Origin: Tolypothrix sp. FACHB-123
GTDB taxonomy: Bacteria > Cyanobacteriota > Cyanobacteriia > Cyanobacteriales > Nostocaceae
NCBI RefSeq assembly: GCF_014697075.1
Contig: NZ_JACJRE010000001.1
Location: forward strand, 294,301-358,300
Reading direction: 5' to 3'
Length of the DNA stretch: 64,000 bases
The position numbers and the translations under genes are program-made. The notes beneath the pieces are model-generated. The model saw only the letters and a program-made list of their open reading frames with translations. It was not told where the DNA came from and made no database searches. This document shows positions 36,401 through 45,147 of the stretch, one piece after another. Position 1 is the first letter of the stretch. Each line of letters begins with the position of its first letter.

Positions 36401-39400
36401 TACCAGTCAGGTTAACAGAACTATTAAAAAATTGATTGCCTGTGGTAGTAATATTGTTAGCGACATTGGTATTTGCAGATGTGACACTTAAGCTATTCAA
36501 TGGGTTTGTCTCACCGACTGCACCGCCGAAGCTGATATTTCTTGTGTCTGCAACTACAGTTAAATTACTAGCGCCATCAATAGTATTATTGAAACTAATG
36601 TCGTTATTACCTGAGTTGAAAATGATTGAATCACCAGTTAATTTGACGGCGCTATTAAATTGTTGATTACCTATATTAGTGATATTATTAGCAACATTAA
36701 TATTGGCTGTACCCGTATCTATAGTTAAATTGCCAACACCATCAACAGCGTTATTGAAGGTAATATCGCTATTAACTGAATTAAATATTTTTTCTTCATT
36801 ACCAGTTAAGTTAATGGAACTATTAAATAGTTGATTACCTGTAGTATTGATGCTGCTAGCAACATTGGTATTTGCAGATGTCACACTTAAGCCAATCAAT
36901 GGATTTGTCTTACCTACAGCACCACCGAAGTTGATATTTCCTATGCCAGCATTTAAGGTTAATATACTTGCACCATCAACGGTATTATTAAAGCTAATAT
37001 CGTTATTACTAGAATTGAAAGTTATATCGCTACCAGTTAACTTAACAGCACCATTAAATATTTGAGTACCTGTAGTAGTAATGTTATTTGCCAGATTAAT
37101 ATTTGCTGTGCCTGCATCTACAGTTAAATTGCTAGCACCATCAACGGTATTTTTGAAACTAATATCGTTATTACCAGAGTTGAAAGTCGTGGCGTTACCA
37201 GTTAATTTAACAGCACCATTAAATATTTGAGTACCTGTAGTAGTAATGTTATTTGCCAGATTAATATTTGCTGTGCCTGCATCAACGGTTAAATTGCTGA
37301 CACCATCAATAGTATTTTTGAAAGAAATATCATTATTACCAGAGTTGAAAGTCGTGGCGTTACCAGTTAATTTGACAGCACCATTAAATATTTGAGTACC
37401 TGTAGTAGTGATATTATTAGCCAGATTGATATTTGCTGTTCCTGCATCCACATTTAAATTACTAGCACCATCAACGGTATTTTTGAAACTAATATCGTTA
37501 TTACCAGAGTTAAAAGTTGTGGCGCTACTAGTTAATTTGACAGCGCTGTTATATTGTTGAGTACCTGTGGTAGTAATGTTATTTGCGACATTAATATTTG
37601 CTGTGCCTGTATCCACAGTTAAATTGCTGGCACCATCAACGGTATTTTTGAAACTAATATCGTTATTACCAGAGTTAAAAGTTGTGGCGCTACTAGTTAA
37701 TTTGACAGCGCTGTTATATTGTTGAGTACCTGTGGTAGTAATGTTATTTGCGACATTAATATTTGCTGTGCCTGTATCCACAGTTAAATTGCTGGCACCA
37801 TCAACGGTATTTTTGAAACTAATATCGTTATTACCAGAGTTAAAAGTTGTGGCGCTACTAGTTAATTTGACAGCGCTGTTATATTGTTGAGTACCTGTGG
37901 TAGTAATGTTATTTGCGACATTAATATTTGCTGTGCCTGTATCCACAGTTAAATTGCTGGCACCATCAACTGTATTGTTGAAAGTAATATCATTATTATC
38001 AGAGTTGAAAGTCGTGGCGTTACCAGTTATTTTAACAGCGCTGTTATATTGTTGAGTACCTGTGGTAGTAATGTTATTGGCAAAATTAATATTTGCTGTG
38101 CCTGCATCAACGGTTAAATTGCTGACACCATCAATAGTATTTTTGAAAGAAATATCATTATTACCAGAGTTAAAATTTGTAGCGTTACCAGTTAATTTAA
38201 CAGCACTGTTATATTGTTGAGTACCTGTAGTAGTAATGTTATTTGCGACATTAATATTTGCCGTGCCTGCATCTACAGTTAAATTGCTAGCACCATCAAC
38301 GGTATTTTTGAAACTAATATCGTTATTACCAGAGTTAAAAGTTGTGGCGCTACCAGTTAATTTGACAGCGCTGTTATATTGTTGAGTACCTGTGGTAGTA
38401 ATGTTATTTGCGACATTAATATTTGCTGTGCCTGCATCTACAGTTAAATTACTAGCACCACTCACAGCATCTTTAAAGCTGATGCTACCATTACTAGAAT
38501 TTAAATTTATATTAGCGACTGAGCCTAATGATACAAGTTTTTCAAAAGTAATCCCTTCAGCAGCGGTAATGCTAGCGTTGAGATTTGTATTACCACTGAA
38601 AGTTACAGAAGCATTATTTGTACCTTCAATTAGCCCATTAACTATGATACTCCCACCGGGAGACTGAATATTAACTGGATCGGAGAAAGTGACGGGGTTG
38701 ATTGTAATTGTACCAGTACCATTACTACGTCCGATAGTAATTGCAGCAAAGCCATTTGCTAAACTACCAATATCTGTTTTCGTCAAGTCTAAAGTTTGTA
38801 AACTGCTATCAATATCACCATTTAAGGTAATATTTTGGCTAGGTGTGAAGGGTTGAAGTTTCAGGTTACCGAAACCGCTGACTGGACTAGAAGTTGATGA
38901 AAAGTTAATTTCGTTTGCTGTCAGCGTGAGATTGTTATTACCTGCTGCTAAGGAACTATTAAAAGCGATCGCACCATTATTAGAAGTGAATGTTTTACTT
39001 CCACTACCAGTAAGGTTGACGGCACTATTAAATCTTTGACTGTCTGTGGTACTAATGTTATTAGCAACATTAGTGTTAGTAGCATTGGTAATTAAGCTAT
39101 TCAAGGGGTTTGTGCCACCAACTGCTCCACCAAAGCTAATATTTCCTGCAATGGCATTGAGAGTTAAATCGTTATTACCATCTACCGTACTGTTAAAGGT
39201 AATATTACCAGCGTTGAAGGTATTTACAGCAATACCTATCAAATTAACAGCACTATCAAATAGTAGACTACCTGTGGTAGTGATGTTATCAGCGATATTA
39301 ATATTTGCCGTACCTGCATCTACAGTTAAATTACCAACACCATCAATAGTATTGTTAAAGATGATATCTTTATTACCAGAATTAAAGGTTGTGGCACTAC

Positions 39401-41189
39401 CAGTCAGCTTGACGGGACTATTAAATGTTTGAGTGCCTGTGGTAGTGATATTACTAGGGACATTTATATTACCGCTACCTGCATCTACAGTTAAATTACC
39501 AGCACCATTAATATTGTTGTTGAAGGTGATATTACTATTACCGGAGTCGAAAGTTTTACTACCACCACCAGTCAAGGTGACGAGACTATTAAATGTTTGA
39601 GTATCTGTGGTAGTAATGTTATTAGCAACATTGGTATTGGCAGCATTGACACTTAAACCACTGACTGTGGTTGTGCCACCAAAGCTAATATCCCCGGTGC
39701 CGGCATTTAAGTTCAGCGAACTGGCACCATTAATATTGTTGTTGAAGGTGATATTACTATTACCGGAGTTGAAGGTTTTACTACCACCGCCAGTCAAGGT
39801 GACGAGACTATTAAATGTTTGAGTGCCTGTGGTAGTAATGTTATTAGCAACATTGGTATTGGCAGCATTGACACTTAAGCGGGCTATTCCACTGACTGCG
39901 CCACCTAAAGTAATATTACCTGTACCCGCAGTCAGTGTTAAATCTTCCGACCCATTAATAGTGCTGTTAAAGCTGATATTACCTGTACCAGAACCAGTAG
40001 TGATAGTGGCAGCACTATCCCCTAAACTAACAGCGCTGTCGAAGGTAATATTTCCACCAGTAGTACCAAAAAATGTCTGTGGATGATTGAAGGCGAGAAT
40101 ATCAATATTTTGATTTCCCTGGATGTAAAGATTGCCTCCAGCTTGGGCTAAAAAAGGATTGGTGACACTATCACGCACCAAAACAGTATTTTTCGCTAAT
40201 AAATTTAAATCTCCACTTGTTTGCAGTTGGCTTTCTGGCAAAATTAAATTTTGGGTTGCGTCAAAGGTGGCTGTTTGTGCTGTCACTCCTTTGACGACTA
40301 CATCTCCAGAATTCACCGGAATCCCAAAAGCAGCTACTTGCACCTGTTCGTTGCTATTAACTATTAAGTCATGATTATTTTCTGCACCTGTACCAGTTAA
40401 TAATTTGGCTAATGTGGCTACAGAAATATTTCCCGATGTAGGGGCGTTGGCGGGAATCTCTAAACTCAATAAATTACCAGCTTGACTGATGCGTACCAGA
40501 TTTTGTCCAGGTACTGAGGCAACGGTAATATTACCTGTTGGTGCTGATAGCTGTCCGGTGCTAACTACTGTACCACCTAGTAAGTTTAAATTACCTTCAC
40601 TTACTGTCAAGTTAACCAGGTTAATAATACTTCCTGGTTGCGATGTATTGAAATAAAAGGTTGTGGGGTTGCCGATTAAACTAGCGTAGTCATTAGTACC
40701 TGATACCTGAAACCAATTGTTACCAATCCCAATAGCATTGGCTGTACTAACAGTAAAGTCAGCTGGTACATTTAAGCTAGCGTTCGAGCCAAACATGAAG
40801 CCGGCGGGGTTAAGCAAAAAGAGGTTAGAGTGAGAGTTCTCGCCAGTAACTTGAATTAAACCGTGGATGATGGAAGGATCGCCACCAACTACCCGCCCTA
40901 AAATATTTTTAATGCTGGGTTGAGAGAGAAAATTGGCTATTTGGTTGGGATCTAAACCAAACTTTTGAAAACTATGGAACAGATTGGCACCATCGCTGGA
41001 AAGTGTTCCCCCGCTAATATCTAGCTGGTTGTTGCTAGGAGTAATTGTAGTATTTGTACCATCGGCAGCAGGTATAATTGACTGCCCTTTGGCTGGGGCG
41101 ATCGCAATTCCTCCGAAACCAAATATTTGGGCGATCGCTTGACTAATAATGAGTATGAATAAATTAATCTTTTGAGTTAGAGAAGTCAT
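33465..41189 (-). CDS. Giant two-partner secretion exoprotein with C-terminal CHAT protease domain
   Basis: This 2574-residue protein starts with a signal peptide (about 1-35) and a filamentous-hemagglutinin-type TPS domain (about 36-260) with NPAGFMFG at 127-134, the motif used for export through a TpsB pore. A long beta-helical passenger follows, rich in Asn/Thr/Gly/Ser. Its centre (about 900-1398) contains nine near-identical 55-residue repeats. The last 400 residues are a CHAT domain of the caspase-like fold with His2406 in HLATHAIF, Cys2453 in LSACETAFG and the C-terminal signature HPFFWAPFIMIG. The protein is thus predicted to be a secreted or surface-bound caspase-like protease. The TpsB partner is encoded divergently at 42703, with a pseudoprotease gene between. 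Confidence 0.93.
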   Translation of the reverse strand: MTSLTQKINLFILIISQAIAQIFGFGGIAIAPAKGQSIIPAADGTNTTITPSNNQLDISGGTLSSDGANLFHSFQKFGLDPNQIANFLSQPSIKNILGRVVGGDPSIIHGLIQVTGENSHSNLFLLNPAGFMFGSNASLNVPADFTVSTANAIGIGNNWFQVSGTNDYASLIGNPTTFYFNTSQPGSIINLVNLTVSEGNLNLLGGTVVSTGQLSAPTGNITVASVPGQNLVRISQAGNLLSLEIPANAPTSGNISVATLAKLLTGTGAENNHDLIVNSNEQVQVAAFGIPVNSGDVVVKGVTAQTATFDATQNLILPESQLQTSGDLNLLAKNTVLVRDSVTNPFLAQAGGNLYIQGNQNIDILAFNHPQTFFGTTGGNITFDSAVSLGDSAATITTGSGTGNISFNSTINGSEDLTLTAGTGNITLGGAVSGIARLSVNAANTNVANNITTTGTQTFNSLVTLTGGGSKTFNSGNSNITFNNNINGASSLNLNAGTGDISFGGTTTVSGLSVNAANTNVANNITTTDTQTFNSLVTLTGGGSKTFDSGNSNITFNNNINGAGNLTVDAGSGNINVPSNITTTGTQTFNSPVKLTGSATTFNSGNKDIIFNNTIDGVGNLTVDAGTANINIADNITTTGSLLFDSAVNLIGIAVNTFNAGNITFNSTVDGNNDLTLNAIAGNISFGGAVGGTNPLNSLITNATNTNVANNISTTDSQRFNSAVNLTGSGSKTFTSNNGAIAFNSSLAAGNNNLTLTANEINFSSTSSPVSGFGNLKLQPFTPSQNITLNGDIDSSLQTLDLTKTDIGSLANGFAAITIGRSNGTGTITINPVTFSDPVNIQSPGGSIIVNGLIEGTNNASVTFSGNTNLNASITAAEGITFEKLVSLGSVANINLNSSNGSISFKDAVSGASNLTVDAGTANINVANNITTTGTQQYNSAVKLTGSATTFNSGNNDISFKNTVDGASNLTVDAGTANINVANNITTTGTQQYNSAVKLTGNATNFNSGNNDISFKNTIDGVSNLTVDAGTANINFANNITTTGTQQYNSAVKITGNATTFNSDNNDITFNNTVDGASNLTVDTGTANINVANNITTTGTQQYNSAVKLTSSATTFNSGNNDISFKNTVDGASNLTVDTGTANINVANNITTTGTQQYNSAVKLTSSATTFNSGNNDISFKNTVDGASNLTVDTGTANINVANNITTTGTQQYNSAVKLTSSATTFNSGNNDISFKNTVDGASNLNVDAGTANINLANNITTTGTQIFNGAVKLTGNATTFNSGNNDISFKNTIDGVSNLTVDAGTANINLANNITTTGTQIFNGAVKLTGNATTFNSGNNDISFKNTVDGASNLTVDAGTANINLANNITTTGTQIFNGAVKLTGSDITFNSSNNDISFNNTVDGASILTLNAGIGNINFGGAVGKTNPLIGLSVTSANTNVASSINTTGNQLFNSSINLTGNEEKIFNSVNSDITFNNAVDGVGNLTIDTGTANINVANNITNIGNQQFNSAVKLTGDSIIFNSGNNDISFNNTIDGASNLTVVADTRNISFGGAVGETNPLNSLSVTSANTNVANNITTTGNQFFNSSVNLTGTGNKTFTSNSINGAIAFSSSLTAGNNNLTLTADEINLPSTANSVTGNGNLKLQPFTSSQNITLGAASDSSSLDLTTTELSTLANGFAAITIGDDNGTGAITINSATFNDPVKIQSPNGIITVNGAITGIDNASVTLDGNTTLNAGITTNNQAIAFTKPVSLSTDTNIAINSGNGNINFNSTVDGAGNLTLSAGSSQISFDSNLGEITPLNSLNITNAGNSIFKGNITTVSKININSPITWESTGSKFVNAGTGAIAFNNSLQTSNNLTIAGGEIVVSGNITTNNNSAIALLANQNVNTSNIFTDGGEIQITSENSNIKTGNLHSNTDINGDGGNINLTALGNNTGAIATGNINTNTKSGNSGTVTIQAKDSINAGAINTSSDIGDGGSVKLDPDNDIQVQSINAQGGIRGIGGNVDIKTRRYFRATDTFTDKNGIPASISALGGVGGGTIKIDHGGDSVTPFYVGRASINGTTGAITTGLINTILPLEFFPNSETRGNIQIITQGRVVPGKDELATSQIVINNNVNSGNTSAIANIEDAETRRIESLLNLDNVRIKTPQEITNELGQIQKKTAIKSGLVYVGFRPKNYKLNAQDGQPESHDNDPLELFMVTPSGKYIRPQIPAGVTRGNIQKVAEEFYKEVSLKETLDSRPDLQKASTTSYKKSAQQLYQWLIAPLETQLKQEGIGNVLFVMRDARLRSLPIAALMDDQGKFLVEKYSVGMIPTFSLIDSNYINLKNSQVLAMGSENFDPGPNNENPVTELVGAPIEVETIVNQVWRGQGKVILNKEFTRERLKKERAQTPFGIIHLATHAIFTPGEKPEDPINSYIQLYNEQLKLTEVQNLGWNNPQVELLVLSACETAFGDEKSQLGLAGSAVKTGVKSVVASLWQVSDTGTLGLMTEFHRQLQTQPTKVEALRQAQLAMIQGQVTIDSEGKNLIIGNSDLTIPLAKIAVSSSEAKQLILKHPFFWAPFIMIGSPW
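36995..38490. repeat. Nine tandem 165-bp units inside the exoprotein gene
   Basis: A marker sequence recurs every 165 bases (37071, 37236, 37401, 37566, 37731, 37896, 38061, 38226, 38391), each unit coding for 55 residues. Units 37531-37695 and 37696-37860 look identical, and the next is identical for its first 110 bases, pointing to recent duplication. Less similar copies extend on both sides. Confidence 0.9.
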
Positions 41190-41253
41190 AATATTTTTCG
41201 CTATACAGGAAACTCGTTACTTTGCTATTTGGGTATAAAAAAGCAGCAAGAAA

Positions 41254-41279
41254 TTCCCCCATCCCAGCCGATGGGGGAA
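41254..41279 (-). terminator. Perfect 10-bp hairpin between pseudoprotease and exoprotein genes
   Basis: TTCCCCCATC and its exact complement (41254-41263, 41270-41279) close a 6-base loop, about 135 bases after the pseudoprotease stop and 65 before the exoprotein start. It may terminate, attenuate or process the mRNA. Confidence 0.6.
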
Positions 41280-41414
41280 CTATTGACCACTGAAAATCTT
41301 GGTGAATCTACGGTTATCACCTCAGTTAGATTTAAAGTGTCAGACAAGGCCCTATTACTACCTTTGTCAGCATTGATACTGAGTTTACCTGAGAGCTTTC
41401 ACTAAATCGGCTAG

Positions 41415-42287
41415 TTACTGATTTACAACCTCAATATCTGTTTCGAGAATTTCTTGCTGGAAATTAAATGGTTTGGGATCTCTCAGGGAAATAGTCAATA
41501 GTGGCGGCGTTAGGTCTAATCTAACACGCAATCTCGAATAATTACGCAATTGACCAAACCCTCTTCTTTTACTATTTATCTTTTGCTGTGACTGATTTTT
41601 GTCGAATAGCGTCACCACACGCCCCGATCCATCAAACACCGGGCCACCTGCCAAACCTGACAAATTATACTGAGGGGGTAAGTTACTGTAAGTCCGGGAT
41701 TTATCCTTTTTCTGTAACTGTGTCACATGAAACAAGCGATTTTTCCCAGATGGGGAGTTAGCAAATCCACCGACATAAATACCATTACAAAGCTGCGGAT
41801 CTGCTTGTTGACAATCTTGAGGATCGTCAGTTTCTACTAGTTTGGCAAGTTCATAAGTGCGATCGCTCCGGAATCGCACGATCGCTAAATCTTCACCGGG
41901 TATTTCCTCAATATCTTTCTGTGGGGAAATCCTGATTTTTTGGCGCTTGCTGCCCCCTATTCCCTGGGATAATGGGGTGATGATGTCATATTCAAGATTT
42001 TTGTCTTGCACTAACTTTTTAGTTGTCAGTACGGCGTAGACGTTGGTTCCGCCTTCTTGGTAGACACCGCTAATCACTCCAGAGCCCGGAGAACCTACAC
42101 TTGGTTCAATCCTTACCACCGTTGTTTGGGCGATCGCTACTATTTCTTTTGGCTGCAATTCCTTAGCTGTTTGTGACTGTTGATTCACTGCTGTCGGTGG
42201 TACATCTGTTTGCGCTAAGGCGGGAATGACTCCCGTCAAAATAGTGACACTAGCTAGACAAATTGGTACTAAAGATTTATTTAACAT
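41415..42287 (-). CDS. Secreted trypsin-fold protein lacking two catalytic residues
   Basis: The 290-residue protein has a clear signal peptide (about 1-25, cleaved at ALA-Q) and the fold markers of S1-type (trypsin-like) peptidases of cyanobacteria. The catalytic Asp is kept (Asp133 in EDLAIVRF), but Lys91 stands where the catalytic His is expected (VLTTKKLV against VLTAAHVV), and Ala213 replaces the nucleophile Ser in GLAGGPV. It should therefore be a binding or scaffolding pseudoenzyme. It lies between the CHAT exoprotein and its transporter, on the exoprotein strand, so it probably serves that system as a chaperone or regulator, which is inference. Confidence 0.82.
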   Translation of the reverse strand: MLNKSLVPICLASVTILTGVIPALAQTDVPPTAVNQQSQTAKELQPKEIVAIAQTTVVRIEPSVGSPGSGVISGVYQEGGTNVYAVLTTKKLVQDKNLEYDIITPLSQGIGGSKRQKIRISPQKDIEEIPGEDLAIVRFRSDRTYELAKLVETDDPQDCQQADPQLCNGIYVGGFANSPSGKNRLFHVTQLQKKDKSRTYSNLPPQYNLSGLAGGPVFDGSGRVVTLFDKNQSQQKINSKRRGFGQLRNYSRLRVRLDLTPPLLTISLRDPKPFNFQQEILETDIEVVNQ

Positions 42288-42702
42288 TTACTTTCATTCC
42301 TTTTTTGATACTAATCGTCCTCAGTTCTTGATTCAGAAGTAAGTAGGAACAATTTGCTTGGTTATTGCTACAAAATACAAATTTTGCTTGATTTGTATTC
42401 ATTTTCTGCTGCTATCACGCTCTAGCCTTATTTTTAGTATCTAAATGATCGTTATAAAAAAACATACTGGAAATACTTAAATCTTGCCCGATCACATATT
42501 AATCTAGTATAAAACGGGGTAAATACGGACTTTTTCATCGAAAAAATATATAAAATGTTAAATTTATCCAAAAAGGCTGAAAAAACCCTAGCAATTGGCT
42601 TAATTAATTTCTAAGGTTTATAAAGATTCTGTTAAAGGTGCTATTTTTTACGTATTATTTAGTATTCGCGCTTACGTAAATTTTCACCTGTGTCAACAGA
42701 AA
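42288..42702. promoter_or_regulatory. Divergent promoter region of the two-partner secretion locus
   Basis: The 415-base, strongly AT-rich spacer between the pseudoprotease (minus) and TpsB (plus) genes must hold both promoters. I see no perfect consensus boxes or operator palindromes. Confidence 0.5.
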
Positions 42703-44472
42703 ATGTACTTTATTTTACAAAAATATTGGTATTGGCGTGTATTTTTATTTTCTAGTAGCATCTTAGTTGCTGGTATATTTCCTCATGATGTTCGTGCTGA
42801 GTTAGTAGGAGAGATCGTTAACAACGAATCTGCAAAGGTGTCTTACTCACCAGAATTTTTAAAATTAACTAAAAAAATCTCTGTTTCGCCCAAAAATGCG
42901 GTTTATCAAGCTCAATTAGACCTAGGACAAGGGACAACTACCCCAGAAGCTTCACCACCAGCAGATTCTCAGCAAATTACAGTTAACAAAGTCCAGTTAA
43001 TCGGTAGTAGTTTTTCTAACTCAGAAGCCATCCAATCTATCCTCAAGAGTGTTGAAGGACAGACAGTGAGTTTGGCAAGCTTAAAGAATATTGCCGATCA
43101 AATTACTGGCTGGTATTTTGAGCAAGGATACATTACCTCACTAGCAACAGTAGACGAGTCATCAATTAAAGATGGTACAGTCACCATTCAAGTAATTGAA
43201 GGCAGTATAGAAGAAATTCAAATCGATCCACCAACAAAACGGATTCATCCTGATTATGTGCGATCGCGCTTGAGTATGGGTAGCCACAAACCTTTTTCTC
43301 AACCCAAGCTAGAAGAACAATTAAGATTACTGCAAATTGACCCGTTATTTACCAAAGTAGAAGCCAGTATCCGTCCGGGAACCAATGTAGGTCAAAGTAT
43401 TGTAGTAGTGCGAGTGACTGAGACTAAACCATTTGATTTAATTTTGAGTGCAGATAACTACTCTCCCCCTAGTCTAGGTTCGGAGAGGTTGGGTATTGGT
43501 GCAATTTATCGCAACCTCACAGGACTTGGCGACCAACTGAGTGCGGCTTATTATTTTTCTACGAAATCTGGCGGTTCTAATCTTTACGACTTTACATATC
43601 AAGTACCGCTAAATCCCATGAATGGAACTTTGCAATTAAGAACTGCAATTAACCAAGTCAAAGTCGTTCAAGCACCCTTCGACATTTTTGACATTCGCGG
43701 TGAATCTAGTTTGTATGAAATTACCTACCGTCAGCCAATAGTGCGATCGCTCAGTCAAGAATTTGCTCTATCCTTAGGTTTTAGCGTCCAAAATGGTCAA
43801 ACATTTACCTTTGCAGGGCCAACCCCCTTCGGTATTGGGCCTGACAATGATGGTAACAGCCAAACCCGGACTATTAGATTTAGCCAAGATTACGTACAAC
43901 GCAGTCTTGAAGGCGTTTGGGGATTGCGATCGCAATTTAACTTCGGCATTGGGGCTTTTGATGCTACCATCAACCCTGACCCCAAACCCGATGGTCGGTT
44001 TTTTAGTTGGTTATTGCAACTACAGCGTCAGCAAAAGTTAAGTCAAAATCATCTTTTAATCGCCCAACTTGACCTACAACTCACACCCAATGGTTTATTA
44101 CCCTCCCAACAATTTGTCATTGGCGGTGGTCAATCAGTACGCGGCTATCGCCAAAATGTACGGGCGGGTGATAATGGATTGAGATTTTCTTTAGAAAACC
44201 GCATAGCCTTACAAAAAGACCCCAGCAACGGTCAGGATGTGCTGCAATTAGCACCCTTTTTTGATTTGGGATTAATTTGGAATGTAGATAGCAACCCCAA
44301 CATCATCCAAAGACAAAAGTTTATCGGTGGTTTAGGGCTAGGCGTTTTATGGAAACCCATACCAGATTTTAACTTGCGCGTAGATTATGCCATTCCCCTA
44401 ATTGAGCTAGAGGATCGCGGAACAAATGCGCAAGATGAGGGCTTGTACTTTAGTGTTGGCTATCGTCTATAG
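42703..44472 (+). CDS. ShlB/FhaC/HecB family two-partner secretion transporter (TpsB)
   Basis: This 589-residue outer-membrane protein has a signal peptide (about 1-32), a POTRA domain (about 90-170; VQLIGSSFSNSEAIQSIL, then QVIEGSIEEIQID), a second POTRA-like part (about 170-245), and a C-terminal 16-strand barrel. The barrel keeps the family motif VRGYR near 479-483 and ends with a tyrosine/arginine-rich strand (YFSVGYRL) suited to BAM insertion. It exports TPS-domain proteins; its only visible client is the adjacent 2574-residue exoprotein. Length is normal for the family. Confidence 0.93.
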   Translation: MYFILQKYWYWRVFLFSSSILVAGIFPHDVRAELVGEIVNNESAKVSYSPEFLKLTKKISVSPKNAVYQAQLDLGQGTTTPEASPPADSQQITVNKVQLIGSSFSNSEAIQSILKSVEGQTVSLASLKNIADQITGWYFEQGYITSLATVDESSIKDGTVTIQVIEGSIEEIQIDPPTKRIHPDYVRSRLSMGSHKPFSQPKLEEQLRLLQIDPLFTKVEASIRPGTNVGQSIVVVRVTETKPFDLILSADNYSPPSLGSERLGIGAIYRNLTGLGDQLSAAYYFSTKSGGSNLYDFTYQVPLNPMNGTLQLRTAINQVKVVQAPFDIFDIRGESSLYEITYRQPIVRSLSQEFALSLGFSVQNGQTFTFAGPTPFGIGPDNDGNSQTRTIRFSQDYVQRSLEGVWGLRSQFNFGIGAFDATINPDPKPDGRFFSWLLQLQRQQKLSQNHLLIAQLDLQLTPNGLLPSQQFVIGGGQSVRGYRQNVRAGDNGLRFSLENRIALQKDPSNGQDVLQLAPFFDLGLIWNVDSNPNIIQRQKFIGGLGLGVLWKPIPDFNLRVDYAIPLIELEDRGTNAQDEGLYFSVGYRL

Positions 44473-44545
44473 GAGTCTGTTCGCTGATTCCTGTTTCTTA
44501 TGTTTTTTTCAGTCAAAATGAGGATAAAGATATCTAAATTGAGCC

Positions 44546-45100
44546 GTGACAGCAAACCTAGTTAATACCTCAACCTCTGTTTTTCGCCTCTCACCGTTAA
44601 TTCGGATAACTCTGTTGAGTTTATATATCGCACTCACAGTTCCCTTACCTTTTTTAGCCCAAGTAACAGCTGCACCTATTCCACCGACATTATTGTGGGT
44701 AGGAATTAGTATTGGCTTGATTGCTTTATATGCAGTGTTGACCGAACGAGTTATCTTAGATGAGCGCGGAATTCAACTCGCTTATCCTGTCTGGGTACCG
44801 CAATTTTTTCGTAAAGGTTGGTCTTTGGAATGGTCTGAGGTGAAAGAATTAAAACCTCGCACCACAGGTCAAGGAGGTATAGTATATTATTTCCTCAGCC
44901 ACTCAGGAAAAGCTTATTTATTGCCCATGCGAGTAGTGGGATTTGCCCAATTTGTAAGGGAAGTACAAGCAAAAACAGGTATTGATACTACAGATGTGCG
45001 TCCTTTAGCACAACCTTGGATGTATTTTATTTTGCTGGGTTTCACGTTATTGTTGCTGTTAGTAGATGCTTGGACTATCTCTACAGCTTTAACCCAATAA
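44546..45100 (+). CDS. Membrane protein of unknown function
   Basis: The 184-residue protein starts at GTG and has three predicted membrane helices: about 20-40, 50-68 and 158-180. Between the second and third lies a soluble PH-like beta domain (VILDERGIQLAYPVWVPQFFRKGWSLEWSEVKELKPRT). The overall layout resembles small bacterial PH-domain membrane proteins. No known function. It is followed after 47 bases by an ABC ATPase gene on the same strand, and the two may form a unit. Confidence 0.7.
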   Translation: MTANLVNTSTSVFRLSPLIRITLLSLYIALTVPLPFLAQVTAAPIPPTLLWVGISIGLIALYAVLTERVILDERGIQLAYPVWVPQFFRKGWSLEWSEVKELKPRTTGQGGIVYYFLSHSGKAYLLPMRVVGFAQFVREVQAKTGIDTTDVRPLAQPWMYFILLGFTLLLLLVDAWTISTALTQ

Positions 45101-45147
45101 TTACTAATTCGTAATTACGAATCTTTTTGACCAATTTCTAAAGAAAG

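Noticed and set aside
37071-38400. Regular repeats that might be read as a CRISPR array
   Set aside because: The units are 165 bp without unique spacers, are in frame, and encode repeated residues of the exoprotein.
39046-39432. Open frames on the plus strand opposite the exoprotein gene (also at 36436, 36847, 38392, 39607, 39823)
   Set aside because: They are mirror frames of the Asn/Thr/Gly repeat coding strand and show only low-complexity hydrophobic translation.
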